IMG/VR virus record: IMGVR_UViG_3300046511_000540
Coordinates: 1 to 20,622 of that record
Direction: 5' to 3' (one strand)
From: a virus
Length of the DNA stretch: 20,622 bases
This document shows positions 12,432 through 20,622 of the stretch, in pieces (the stretch's first letter is position 1; every line of letters begins with the position of its first letter). The translations under genes were made by a program, and so were the position numbers. The notes below the pieces were generated by a model that was given only the letters and a program-made list of their open reading frames with translations, made no database searches and was not told the origin of the DNA.

Positions 12432-15400
12432 ATGACGGCGCCCATTGATCGAGCTTACGTCGAGGTAGTTCCTGATCTTCGAAAGTTCAAAGAGAAGCTT
12501 AAGACCGACGTCGCGTCGGGTGTGAAGGGTGTCGGCGAGCAGTTCAACGGCGTCACCAGTGCGGCGAAGACCAGCGCCGAGAAGTCGGCGGGTCACTTCA
12601 AGCGCGCCTTCGGGGGCGTGGGTTCGTCGATCAAGAGCATCGTCGGACCCATGCTCGCGATCGGCACCATCGTCGGTGGGTTCTCGTTCCTGAAGGGTGC
12701 AGTCGAGAGCGCCGAGGCCGCACGTAAGGCGATGGCCCAGACCCAGGCCGTTATCAAGTCGACGGGTGGGGCCGCTCACGTCTCGGCAGGTGACGTGAAG
12801 GACCTGGCGCTCGGTCTCAGCTCGATGACCGGCATCACGGCAGGCACGATCCGCGCGAACGAGAACCTGCTACTGACGTTCACCGGCGTCCGCAACGAGG
12901 TCGGCAAGGGCAACGACATCTTTAACCAAGCCAGCCAGGCCGTGCTGGATATGTCGGTGGCCCTGAAGGAGGATGGCAAGAGCGCCAGCATACAACTGGG
13001 TAAGGCGCTGCAAGACCCGATCAAGGGTGCCACCGCGCTGCGCCGCGTCGGCGTCGCGCTCACGCAGCAGCAGCAGGACGCGATCAAGCACTTCGTCGCG
13101 ACGGGACACACGCTCGAAGCACAGAAGATCATTCTCAAAGAGCTGACCACTGAGTTTGGCGGCAGCGCGGCGGCGCAGGCCACCGCAGGCGACAAGATGC
13201 GCGCAACGTGGGCGCGCGTGAAGACCCAGATCGGTGAGGTGCTGCTGCCGACGGTCGAGAAGTTCCAAGACTTCGTGGCGAAGAAGCTGCTGCCCGGCAT
13301 CTCAGAGATGATCAAGGGATTCCAGAACGGCACCGGCACCTTCGGAACGATCAAGGAGCTGTTCCGATCAACGCTGGATGTGCTTCGGCCACTGGTTGCC
13401 ATGGTCATCGGCTTTGCCCGTGACGCGTGGGGTGCAGTCCAGAAGATCTTAGTGAATGAGATCATCCCTGCGCTTAAGAAGGTGGCGCAGTTCATCAGGG
13501 AACACGGCACACTTGTGCGCACCGTCGTCGTCGGAGTGCTGGCCTTCTACGCCGCGTGGAAGGTCGCCGAGAAGAGCATTGCGATCATTAAGGCCATCGG
13601 TGCGGCGTTGACCTTCGCGTCAGCGAATCCAATCGTGATCATCATCGCCGCAATCGTCGCGCTGGTTGCGGCGTTCATCTACGCTTACAAGCACAGTCAG
13701 AAGTTCCGTGACATAGTTGATCAAGTCATCGATAACGTGCAGCACGCGTTCAAGAACTTCATGCACGCGGTCGACAACGTGAAGCACGCGTTCGACAACG
13801 TGTGGCACGCGGGCGAGAACTTCATTCACGCAGTCGAGAACATCATTCACGCCGTTGGCAACTTCATCCACGCGATCGGTAACCTCATCCACGCCGGTGA
13901 GAACGTGGGACACGCGCTTGGCAACGTGGTGCACTTCTTCACCAGCATTCCGCGGTACATCGAAGATGCGGGCAAGGCGATCGTCGGGTTCTTCACCGAT
14001 CTGCCCAGTAACATTCTCAAGCTTCTCTACCAGGCACCCACGTGGCTGATCAACGCCGGCATCTTTCTCATTAAGGGATTCTTCACTGGACTTTTGGACG
14101 AGTGGAAGCTCCAAGTCAAGTTCTTCACGGCACTCCCTGGGCTGATCATCAAGTTCTTCGCGAATGCACCCACGTGGTTGCTCGAGGCAGGCAAGTTCAT
14201 TCTCAAGGGTCTGCTGACCGGGCTCAAGATCTACTGGGAGATCGTCAAGTTCTTCTACTGGAGCATTCCGAAGTTCATCTTGAAGATATTCGTCAGTGCA
14301 GGTTCGTGGCTGGTCGACGCCGGTCGGCGGATCATCGGCGGTCTGTTCTCTGGGATTAAGACAGCGTTCCTCACCGTCGCCAAGTGGTGGCTCGGCCTAC
14401 AGCTGTGGGTCTTGCGGATATTCATCAACGCACAGGTCTGGCTACTGAGGGCCGGCGCTGCGATAATCTCGGGTCTGTGGCACGCGATCAGTGGCGCGTG
14501 GAACAGCACCGTAGGTCCGTTCTTTGCAAACGTCGGCTCTGCCATCGTCAATAAGTTCGCCAACGCGGTCAACTGGCTCATCACCGCGGGCCACAACGTC
14601 ATCAGCGGCATCTGGAATGGCATGGGTGCCGTGTGGGCGAGTGTAAAGACGTGGCTCGGTAGACGCAAGCAGGCTGTGCTCGACGCACTCGGTGACGCCA
14701 CCAAGTGGCTCTACAGCGTCGGCAGGAACGTCATCACGGGTCTCTGGAACGGGATCAAGGCGCTCGGCACGTGGCTTAAGGATCAGATCCTGAAGATCGT
14801 TCCTAAGTGGATCAAGGACGCACTTGGGATTCACTCGATTCCCGGGTGGGCGGTCGACATCGGCAAGTGGATCGCCCGAGGACTGGCCGCGGGCATCAAG
14901 AAGTTTCCTCACTTCATAAGCAACCTCGCCAAGATGGCGCGCGACAAGCTCAGCAACATCGGCATCGGGTCGGGGTTCGACATACCCAAGCTGGCGCAGG
15001 GTCTGTACCAGCAGTACGCCGCGAGTCTGTTCGCCGCGCACGGGTGGGCTAAGAACCAACTGGCGCCGCTGGTCGCGCTGTGGCAGGGTGAGTCCGGGTG
15101 GAATCCGAAGGCGAAGAATCCATCGTCTGGCGCCTACGGCATCCCCCAGTCGCTACCCGCGTCGAAGATGGACTCATACGGCGATCGCAACGATCCCGCT
15201 GTGCAGATCCGCTGGGGTCTCGACTACATCAAGGGTGCGTACGGCACGCCGTCCAACGCGTGGGCGCAGTGGCAGGCGCGGTCCCCACACTGGTATCACC
15301 AGGGAGCGTGGGAGATCCCGCGTGATCAGTTCGCGTTCCTGCAGCGCAAAGAGATGGTCGTGCCCGCTCCGGCCGCTGAGAAGTGGCGCGCAAATCAAGA

Positions 15401-15548
15401 GATCGACTACGAGCGGCTGGCTCGCGTACTGGCGAAGGAGCTGGGACGCGCGATGTCCAACGTCAGCATCGAGCTCGATGGCGCGCAGGTTGCAACCTCC
15501 GTCACCAAGCGCCAGGGTGCCAAGGCAGCGAAGGGTCCGAGACGATGA
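12432..15548 (+). CDS. Tape measure protein with transglycosylase domain
   Basis: 1038 residues, starting eight bases after the chaperone stop with only a weak AGGT. It fills the tail tube and sets tail length. Order of parts: a soluble N-terminal portion (APIDRAYVEVVPDLRKFKEK; coiled-coil and Gly/Ala-rich to about 350); two hydrophobic segments (about 365-376 and 400-419, ANPIVIIIAAIVALVAAF); a 70-residue heptad array (435-504); and six repeats of about 44 residues (535-800) with W-L-x-x-A-G-x-x-[IV]-[IL]. A C-terminal peptidoglycan transglycosylase-like domain follows at about 870-950, with the putative catalytic Glu887 in GESGWNPKAKNPSSGAYGIPQ's first half and GAYGIPQ at 900-906. Its WGLDYIKGAYGTP segment matches secreted actinobacterial enzymes, so it may cut cell wall at entry. 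Confidence 0.87.
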   Translation: MTAPIDRAYVEVVPDLRKFKEKLKTDVASGVKGVGEQFNGVTSAAKTSAEKSAGHFKRAFGGVGSSIKSIVGPMLAIGTIVGGFSFLKGAVESAEAARKAMAQTQAVIKSTGGAAHVSAGDVKDLALGLSSMTGITAGTIRANENLLLTFTGVRNEVGKGNDIFNQASQAVLDMSVALKEDGKSASIQLGKALQDPIKGATALRRVGVALTQQQQDAIKHFVATGHTLEAQKIILKELTTEFGGSAAAQATAGDKMRATWARVKTQIGEVLLPTVEKFQDFVAKKLLPGISEMIKGFQNGTGTFGTIKELFRSTLDVLRPLVAMVIGFARDAWGAVQKILVNEIIPALKKVAQFIREHGTLVRTVVVGVLAFYAAWKVAEKSIAIIKAIGAALTFASANPIVIIIAAIVALVAAFIYAYKHSQKFRDIVDQVIDNVQHAFKNFMHAVDNVKHAFDNVWHAGENFIHAVENIIHAVGNFIHAIGNLIHAGENVGHALGNVVHFFTSIPRYIEDAGKAIVGFFTDLPSNILKLLYQAPTWLINAGIFLIKGFFTGLLDEWKLQVKFFTALPGLIIKFFANAPTWLLEAGKFILKGLLTGLKIYWEIVKFFYWSIPKFILKIFVSAGSWLVDAGRRIIGGLFSGIKTAFLTVAKWWLGLQLWVLRIFINAQVWLLRAGAAIISGLWHAISGAWNSTVGPFFANVGSAIVNKFANAVNWLITAGHNVISGIWNGMGAVWASVKTWLGRRKQAVLDALGDATKWLYSVGRNVITGLWNGIKALGTWLKDQILKIVPKWIKDALGIHSIPGWAVDIGKWIARGLAAGIKKFPHFISNLAKMARDKLSNIGIGSGFDIPKLAQGLYQQYAASLFAAHGWAKNQLAPLVALWQGESGWNPKAKNPSSGAYGIPQSLPASKMDSYGDRNDPAVQIRWGLDYIKGAYGTPSNAWAQWQARSPHWYHQGAWEIPRDQFAFLQRKEMVVPAPAAEKWRANQEIDYERLARVLAKELGRAMSNVSIELDGAQVATSVTKRQGAKAAKGPRR
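13734..13943 (+). repeat. Ten tandem 21-base units, heptad N-x-x-H-A array
   Basis: Ten perfectly in-register units of seven residues (codons 435-504), each starting Asn and carrying His at position 4, with Ala at position 5 in nine of ten. Examples are NVQHAFK, NFMHAVD, NVKHAFD, NFIHAVE and NLIHAGE. All ten Asn codons are AAC and all ten His codons are CAC. The other positions vary, so this is a conserved pattern rather than a simple DNA repeat, although recent expansion is possible. Confidence 0.9.
14034..14831 (+). repeat. Six repeats of about 44 residues in the tape measure protein
   Basis: Units of 44, 44, 44, 45, 44 and 45 residues (codons 535-800) begin APTWLINAG, APTWLLEAG, AGSWLVDAG, AQVWLLRAG, AVNWLITAG and ATKWLYSVG. 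Each continues with an Ile/Leu-rich part and a Gly at position 15 (for instance LIKG, IISG, VITG). The conserved Trp at position 4 and Gly at position 9 mark each unit. A partial seventh unit, PGWAVDIGKWIARGLAAG, follows. Confidence 0.85.
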
Positions 15549-18217
15549 CGATCCAGACACTGCGGCCTAACGCCCTGGTCCGCAACGCAGGCATCACTGC
15601 GGTCGGCGGCACTCCCGCCGGCGTCGTGTCTGACAACTCTGACGCCACGTACGACCTGGGTACACGCAAGGACGCGTACCTCGCGGTCGACTACGGTTCA
15701 CTCTCAGCACTTGGCGCGACCCAGCGTGTTAAGTCGTGCCAGCTACGCATTCGTAGTGCCGCCGACGTATCTGGGACCGCGTCATCAGTGACGACATATT
15801 CTCTGCAGAACTTTACTACAGGTGGAACACCAGTAGGAGCAACCACAGTCCGGCGCGGAACGACATCGATCTTGACTCAATCCGGTGCAATCGCGTACGT
15901 GGGTCCAGGTGGCCGTGCGTGGACCGAAGCCGAAGTCAATGCCACTGGCAGCTGGACGCAGTGGTCACTTGCTGACGGCGGTGTGACACACTTTGCCCGC
16001 GTTCATGAGCTCTACATGGACGTGGACATCAACGATCAGCCGATTGTGACTGGTGCGCCTACGGTGACTAACGTCACCAACAACGCAACTCCTACCGTGT
16101 CCTGGGTGTACACCGACGCCGACAACGATCCACAGACGCACTTTCAAGTCAAGATCTTTGACTCAACGACATACGGCACTGGTAACTTCTCACCCGACAC
16201 CTCAACGGCAGCGTATGACTCTGGTGACATGACTGGGCAGGACGCCCAGCTTATCACGACTGCACAGCTACAGAACGGAGTAACGTACCAAGCGTATGTG
16301 CGCGCCGCACAGGACTGGCCGGGACCGCAGGGTTCGGTGTGGTGGTCCGCGTGGGCGACATCCGCTCCGTTCACGATCAGCTTTACCGCACCGTACACTC
16401 CCTCGATCTCATCGGCCGCGGTACTCGCCGACGCCAACGACTACCGCACAATCCTCGGTGTGGATGCGCCGGTGAACTTGCTTACCGCGGGTTCAGCTTC
16501 GTTTGAAGGTGGTGTGGGCAGCTGGGTCGCAGATGCAAACTGCTCGATCAGCTCGGTTGCCACCGATCACCTTGATGGCGTGAACTGCATGCAGATGTCG
16601 TCGACTGCGGCGGGCAACATGATCGCCCGCTGTGAGCTCGATTTTCTCGGTGATCCAGTGGTTGACGTGGGTAAGACGGTCACAGTAATCGCATCGTTTA
16701 AGACCGCAGTGACGTCACGCTCGTGCTCGGTCGGAATTCGCTGGTATGCATCGGACGAAGTGACACAGATCGGTGCTGACCAGTTTGGCTCGACGATCTC
16801 AGATACAACGGGCGCGGCGGGCACCAACTGGACGCAGGCCGTTCTCACCACGACGGTGCCCGCGGGTGCGGTGCACGCGAAGGCGTTAGCGCGCGTCGCT
16901 GCGACGGGCGGCGCCGCAGAGCTTCATCGCGTCGACAACGTATCATTTCACGCCGGTTCGGTCACGACGTGGACACCCGGTGGCTACGTTAACTCGGCGG
17001 GTGACCTCATTCTTGAGCGTGGTGAACGTCTGCAGTCAGCACGTGGCCCGGCCGAAAATTGGGCGAGTATGCAGGTGTGGTCGTGTGCCACCGAGATCCG
17101 CAACCAGGGCCGAGGCTTCTCGTGGAACCTCATTGATCGTCTCGACTGGATGTGGTTGGATAAGGTCATCTCGGCTCCGGGTGCGACGCCCGCGGGTATG
17201 CTACGTTGGGGTCCTGTCACTGCAACAACGTCGGGTCTGGCGTTCGGCTGGTGGCCTTACTTTCCGGCGAAGGACTATGCATTTCCGATCGTGCCTGGGT
17301 TGTCACACGTGTTTTCGGTCTGGGCTTGGTGCGACGTCGGTACGTTTGTCATCACGCCTAAACTTGAGTGGAAGAACGACGATGAGTCACCCAACTCGGC
17401 GGTGACTGGATCAAACGTGACACTCACCACGACGCCGCAACAGATCGTGGTGAGTGGTGTAGCACCCGCTGCGCCGGCGTCAATGGCTCGCGGTCTGATT
17501 ACCAACACAAACTCTGACAACACTAAGCACGTGTTCTTCACACGCTGCGGGTTTGGTCTGGGAACCGTGCCGGTCGACGGTAAGCAGCCGATGGGTGGAC
17601 CGATTGTCTGGAGGTCGATCCGCTTTCCGATCGATGAGTTTGCCAGCTTCGCCGTTGGGTTTGACAGTCAGCAGCACAGAGTGTACGCAGACTTTGAGTA
17701 CCCAGCCGGACGACCAGTGCTCTACCGCGCATCAATCGCGTACTCATCAGGCGTAAGCAACGTCGTGAAGTCTGCATATTCGCAGCAGGCGGTCGTGTAT
17801 AACGCTCCTCCCACGCAGACTATCTTGCGATCAATCACCAACCCGCTGCTGCAGGTCGCGGTGAATCGACGTAAGTCCGCGGCGTTCACACACGTCGATG
17901 ACGCAGTGATCTTTCACCCGCTTGGCGCTGACGGGGCACCTGTGCGGGTGCGTGACTGGGTAGGCGGCGAGGATGGGCAGTTGATCATCGTCACATCCAC
18001 TGAGGCGCAGTTGGCACGGTTAAAGAGCTTGATCACCTCGGGTGACGTGCTGCAGGTGCAGTGGGCACAGGGTGGCCGCTCGTACATCTTACTTACTGAT
18101 CGCACGATGGACGAGACGATCAGTGTGGATACTGACTGGTGCGACGCCGACGGCACACAGAGTTGGATCCGCTACGCCGTGCACACACTGGCATACGTCG
18201 AGACGGTGGCGCCCTGA
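15545..18217 (+). CDS. Large minor tail protein (tail tip) with FN3 and carbohydrate-binding-like domains
   Basis: 890 residues; ATG 15545 overlaps the tape measure TGA (ATGA). In order: an N-terminal beta domain (1 to about 162, NSDATYDLGTRKDAYLAVDY, HELYMDVDIND), a fibronectin-III-like module (about 165-278, PTVTNVTNNATPTVSWVYTD to TYQAYVRAAQDW), then a jelly-roll carbohydrate-binding-like part (about 309-477) with SFEGGVGSW and HRVDNVSFHAG. A second beta-rich region comes next (ILERGERL, KLEWKNDDESPNSAVTGSN). A C-terminal tail domain from about 781 has FTHVDDAVIFHPLGADGAPV. It likely belongs to the tail tip and contacts the cell surface. The gene looks lower in GC than the capsid gene (see findings), suggesting different ancestry. 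Its position right after the tape measure is where distal-tail proteins normally lie. Confidence 0.78.
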   Translation: MTIQTLRPNALVRNAGITAVGGTPAGVVSDNSDATYDLGTRKDAYLAVDYGSLSALGATQRVKSCQLRIRSAADVSGTASSVTTYSLQNFTTGGTPVGATTVRRGTTSILTQSGAIAYVGPGGRAWTEAEVNATGSWTQWSLADGGVTHFARVHELYMDVDINDQPIVTGAPTVTNVTNNATPTVSWVYTDADNDPQTHFQVKIFDSTTYGTGNFSPDTSTAAYDSGDMTGQDAQLITTAQLQNGVTYQAYVRAAQDWPGPQGSVWWSAWATSAPFTISFTAPYTPSISSAAVLADANDYRTILGVDAPVNLLTAGSASFEGGVGSWVADANCSISSVATDHLDGVNCMQMSSTAAGNMIARCELDFLGDPVVDVGKTVTVIASFKTAVTSRSCSVGIRWYASDEVTQIGADQFGSTISDTTGAAGTNWTQAVLTTTVPAGAVHAKALARVAATGGAAELHRVDNVSFHAGSVTTWTPGGYVNSAGDLILERGERLQSARGPAENWASMQVWSCATEIRNQGRGFSWNLIDRLDWMWLDKVISAPGATPAGMLRWGPVTATTSGLAFGWWPYFPAKDYAFPIVPGLSHVFSVWAWCDVGTFVITPKLEWKNDDESPNSAVTGSNVTLTTTPQQIVVSGVAPAAPASMARGLITNTNSDNTKHVFFTRCGFGLGTVPVDGKQPMGGPIVWRSIRFPIDEFASFAVGFDSQQHRVYADFEYPAGRPVLYRASIAYSSGVSNVVKSAYSQQAVVYNAPPTQTILRSITNPLLQVAVNRRKSAAFTHVDDAVIFHPLGADGAPVRVRDWVGGEDGQLIIVTSTEAQLARLKSLITSGDVLQVQWAQGGRSYILLTDRTMDETISVDTDWCDADGTQSWIRYAVHTLAYVETVAP

Positions 18218-19401
18218 TGTACCCAGTCTCCCAGCGATACCTCGACACGATCGCACGACCTCACACCCAGCTCGCGTACGTGGACGTGCTCAAGGACGGC
18301 AACCTGATCGCCACGTCGTTTGGCGGAACGCTCGTCGATCCGCAAACCGGTGCGGTCGCGCAACCCATCTCTGGAAACATCACCGTAGATAAGACCTCGA
18401 TCCGCCGCGCCGGTAACCTCACGTTCACCGACGTATCGGGTCAGCTGGTGCCGCAGGACGTCGACTCACTGTTCGCGCCGTTCTCGACCGAGGTGCGGGT
18501 CTGGGTCGGAGTGAGATACTGGGACTCCCCGCTCGCCGTGATAACTGACCCGACGACGAACGTCACCACATTGCAGGTGGACACCGAGTTCGTCCCGCTG
18601 GTGACGCTCGTCGTCACCAAGGTCGCGGCCGACTACCCACAGCTCACCGTGTCGGGCTTTGACCGGATGCAGCTGCTCGGCACGTTCCCCTCGCCGTACG
18701 CGGTGGCCAGCGGAACCGAGGTCACGCAGGCCCTGCTGAACCTACTCTCGGCGAACCTGCCCAGTGGTCGCATCAGCACGAACCTGCCGACCGGCGCCGA
18801 GCAGACGACAGGTGACCTACTGTGGGACGTCCAGACGCCGGTCGCCGACGCCGCACACGATATCGCCCAGTCCGCTGCGCTGCAGCTGTTCGTCGATCCC
18901 ATGGGCACGTTCACGGCCACCAACGAGCCGTCCACCAACGACGCTCCGGTGCTGACGTATCAGCCCGGGCAGTTCTCAATGATGCAGCGTCCTAAGCGTG
19001 AGATCTCGGCGGAAGAGATGTACAACGCCGTCGTGTTCACCGGTGAACCGACCGACGGCACGGCACCGGTGCGGGGTTATGCGCAGGACGACGATCCGGG
19101 TTCACTTACATACGTCGGACGAACCGGTGTGCGCATCTACTTCGCGTCGTCTCCGATCATTCGGACCGCGGCCGCCGCGAACGCAGCGGCCAAGACGACG
19201 CTTCTGCGTATCCTGGGACTCACCGACTCTCTCAACGTCGCAGTGATGCCCAACCACGCACTCGAGTGTGGTGACGTGATCTACCTGAAGGATCCACAGC
19301 AGGGCATCGACTTCCCGGTGCTGATCGACAGCTTCTCACCCTCGCTGCGCGCGAGCGACGGGTGGATGCTCCTCACGTGTCGGAACCGGGTGATCTCGTG
19401 A
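18217..19401 (+). CDS. Minor tail protein (DUF5047-like)
   Basis: 394 residues; ATG 18217 overlaps the previous TGA by one base. The N-terminus YPVSQRYLDTIARPHTQLAY followed by VDVLKDGNLIATS and ITVDKTSIRRAGNLTFTD resembles the DUF5047-type phage tail-tip proteins I know ('YPVS-R-L', then a strand pattern with 'D-x-x-[ST]-x-R-R-x-x-x-L'). The middle has VTKVAADYPQLTVSGFDRMQLL, and the C-terminal half resembles a baseplate hub segment (REISAEEMYNAVVFTGEPT, ALECGDVIYLKDPQQGI). It probably forms part of the tail-tip ring above the next minor tail protein. Name and fold are from memory and were not verified by a search. Confidence 0.72.
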   Translation: MYPVSQRYLDTIARPHTQLAYVDVLKDGNLIATSFGGTLVDPQTGAVAQPISGNITVDKTSIRRAGNLTFTDVSGQLVPQDVDSLFAPFSTEVRVWVGVRYWDSPLAVITDPTTNVTTLQVDTEFVPLVTLVVTKVAADYPQLTVSGFDRMQLLGTFPSPYAVASGTEVTQALLNLLSANLPSGRISTNLPTGAEQTTGDLLWDVQTPVADAAHDIAQSAALQLFVDPMGTFTATNEPSTNDAPVLTYQPGQFSMMQRPKREISAEEMYNAVVFTGEPTDGTAPVRGYAQDDDPGSLTYVGRTGVRIYFASSPIIRTAAAANAAAKTTLLRILGLTDSLNVAVMPNHALECGDVIYLKDPQQGIDFPVLIDSFSPSLRASDGWMLLTCRNRVIS

Positions 19402-19958
19402 CCGCGGCACTGCCGGGACAGCACCTTCCCGCGAACAACGCTGTGCGCCGCGTCGGCACCGTGATCTCCATCGCACTAGGCACGCCCAACAAGGTCGAGA
19501 TTGCGCTCGGCGGGGACACGACGCAGACCGGACTCTTCTGCTACCTCAAGTCTTACTTCCCGGTGGTGGGCGACGTCGTCATGGTCCTGTCCGTTGGACC
19601 GGATCACCTGGTGCTCGGCTCGATCTCGGACGGGATACTGCCAGACCAGGACGCACCCACGTTCACGGGCACCGCGCTGACCGGCACATACGACTCGGCG
19701 CTGCCCATCCGACACTCTTACTTCGTCAAGTCGGGCACATCGGACGCGTCTGGTCTGTTCACTGTATCGATGCCCTCGGGCGTGACGGCGATCCTGTGCG
19801 CGACGTGGATGAAGGCCGCGGTGGCAGGCTTTGACATCATCTACCGCAACGAGTCGACGGTGACCACATTGACCTTCCAGACGCGTAACAACGACGCGAC
19901 CAACGCCGCCGCCGCACTCAAGGCGTATGGCGTGTACATCGACATCACGTGGCAGTAG
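19398..19958 (+). CDS. Minor tail protein with OB-fold-like N-terminus and C-terminal binding domain
   Basis: 186 residues from GTG 19398, overlapping the previous stop (GTGA). Residues about 15-75 have the alternating pattern of an OB-fold spike-base domain: RRVGTVISIALGTPNKVEIA, then GDTTQTGLFCYLKSYFPVVG and VVMVLSVGPDHLVLGSIS. The C-terminal half (about 95-186) is a beta domain (SALPIRHSYFVKSGTSDASG, FTVSMPSGVTAILCATWM, STVTTLTFQTRN), of the size of a small host-binding lectin-like domain. In this order it would be the last tail-tip component before the glycosyltransferase. An alternative ATG at 19362 would overlap the previous gene by 40 bases and is less likely. Confidence 0.7.
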   Translation: MTAALPGQHLPANNAVRRVGTVISIALGTPNKVEIALGGDTTQTGLFCYLKSYFPVVGDVVMVLSVGPDHLVLGSISDGILPDQDAPTFTGTALTGTYDSALPIRHSYFVKSGTSDASGLFTVSMPSGVTAILCATWMKAAVAGFDIIYRNESTVTTLTFQTRNNDATNAAAALKAYGVYIDITWQ

Positions 19959-19969
19959 GGAGGTTGACA

Positions 19970-20622
19970 GTGAGATTCCTCGTGTATCCGGCGGACGACC
20001 ACGGGTGCGGCCACTACCGACTGATCTGGCCCGCGCAGGCACTGCAGGCGCAGGGCCACGACGTCACTGTGGTGACCGCCGAAGATCGACACCTGCGGAT
20101 TCACTTCGATCCACACGACGCCAGCAAGGTCGCCAACGTCGAGATCGAGCCGGGCTACGACGCGGTCGTGTTCCAGCGCACCACCGACCGGCGACTCCTC
20201 GAGGTGTTCCCGTGGCTGCGCGCGCGAGGCATCGCGGTGATCATCGACGTGGACGACGATCTCACCAGCATTCACCCGAGCAACCCGGCGTGGACGATGC
20301 TCGATCCCAACCGCGCCGCGCGTGAGACCAAGTTAGCGATCTTGAACGGCCAGGTGCCGCGAGAGAAGGCCGGACAGCTTCACGCGATGCTCTTGCAGGG
20401 ATACAATCACTCGTGGCATCACCTCACCGAAGCGTGTAAGCGCGCGACGCTGGTCACGGTGTCCACTCCCAACTTGATCAAGAAGTACGCGGCGCACGGC
20501 CGTGGCCGCGTGCTGCCCAACTTCGCACCGGATCACTACCTCGACGTCGTGCACGAAGACTCGGACGTGATCGGCTGGCCCGCGGCACTCTACTCCCACC
20601 CAAACGACCCAGCGGCCGTTGG
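19970..20622 (+). CDS. Glycosyltransferase (GT-B-like), 3' truncated
   Basis: The frame starts at GTG 19970 with GGGAGG at 19958-19963 and stays open to the right edge (217 complete codons). It begins RFLVYPADDHGCGHYRLIWP, followed by AQALQAQGHDVTVVTAED: a Rossmann-like start with a Gly-His-Tyr-Arg sugar-donor loop as in phage glycosyltransferases. Next come VVFQRTTDRRLLEV and a VIIDVDDDLTSIHPSNPAW block, then TEACKRATLVTVSTPNLIKK and GRVLPNFAPDHYL, matching the domain hinge of GT4-type enzymes. The C-terminal half with the donor-phosphate site lies outside the window. Glycosyltransferases next to tail genes in actinophages have been linked to glycosylation of capsid and tail proteins. Which protein is modified here is unknown. 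Confidence 0.82.
   Translation, partial: MRFLVYPADDHGCGHYRLIWPAQALQAQGHDVTVVTAEDRHLRIHFDPHDASKVANVEIEPGYDAVVFQRTTDRRLLEVFPWLRARGIAVIIDVDDDLTSIHPSNPAWTMLDPNRAARETKLAILNGQVPREKAGQLHAMLLQGYNHSWHHLTEACKRATLVTVSTPNLIKKYAAHGRGRVLPNFAPDHYLDVVHEDSDVIGWPAALYSHPNDPAAV

Noticed and set aside
19964-19990. Perfect TTGACA hexamer just before the glycosyltransferase start as a possible promoter
   Set aside because: No -10 element at a workable spacing; the best match (TATCCG at 19985) is 15 bases away and poor. The hexamer overlaps the end of the ribosome site. Probably chance.

Overview
This window is a contiguous piece of the structural (head and tail) operon of a siphovirus that infects a high-GC Gram-positive host, most likely an actinomycete. 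The reasons are the GC-rich sequence, every gene on the + strand, frequent GTG starts, ATGA and GTGA start/stop overlaps, a capsid protease, capsid protein and tail-tube protein of types known from actinobacteriophages, and a tape measure protein carrying an actinobacterial-type transglycosylase domain. I see no integrase, repressor, tRNA, CRISPR array or insertion sequence. No intergenic gap exceeds about 80 bases. The host genus cannot be decided from the sequence.

Layout. (1) Head, 1-3574: a capsid maturation protease (5' truncated), a 29-residue Cys/Pro peptide, the major capsid protein with a long N-terminal scaffold-like arm, and a 311-residue protein that looks like a second HK97-type shell protein. 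(2) Tail tube, 3580-4254: a major tail protein-like gene, placed unusually early, before the connector genes. (3) Accessory virion island, 4263-9584: six genes for beta-rich surface or fibre-type proteins. They include a short Ig-like protein, a right-handed beta-helix protein that starts with a partial copy of that Ig-like segment, a 748-residue protein built from 23 'SFTG' repeats, and a small beta-sandwich protein. (4) Connector, 9593-11692: head-to-tail adaptor, a small conserved protein, a stopper/terminator-like protein and an HK97 gp10-like tail completion protein. (5) Tail assembly, 11756-15548: tail assembly chaperones joined by a probable -1 frameshift at CCCGGGA, then the tape measure protein. 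(6) Tail tip, 15545-19958: three minor tail proteins. (7) 19970-end: a glycosyltransferase (3' truncated) that may glycosylate virion proteins.

How the genes work together: the protease and scaffold arm mature the shell. The adaptor, stopper and completion proteins join it to a tube made of the tail protein around the tape measure, helped by the frameshifted chaperones. The tip proteins and possibly the fibre island recognise or digest the envelope, and the tape measure's transglycosylase domain probably opens peptidoglycan at entry.

The parts most worth a second look are the SFTG repeat protein, with its hidden 94-95-residue super-period; a ten-unit Asn/His heptad array inside the tape measure protein; the split and duplicated Ig-like segment at the beta-helix gene; the putative second shell protein; and the nearby glycosyltransferase. 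All functional calls come from reading the translated sequence. No database search was run.
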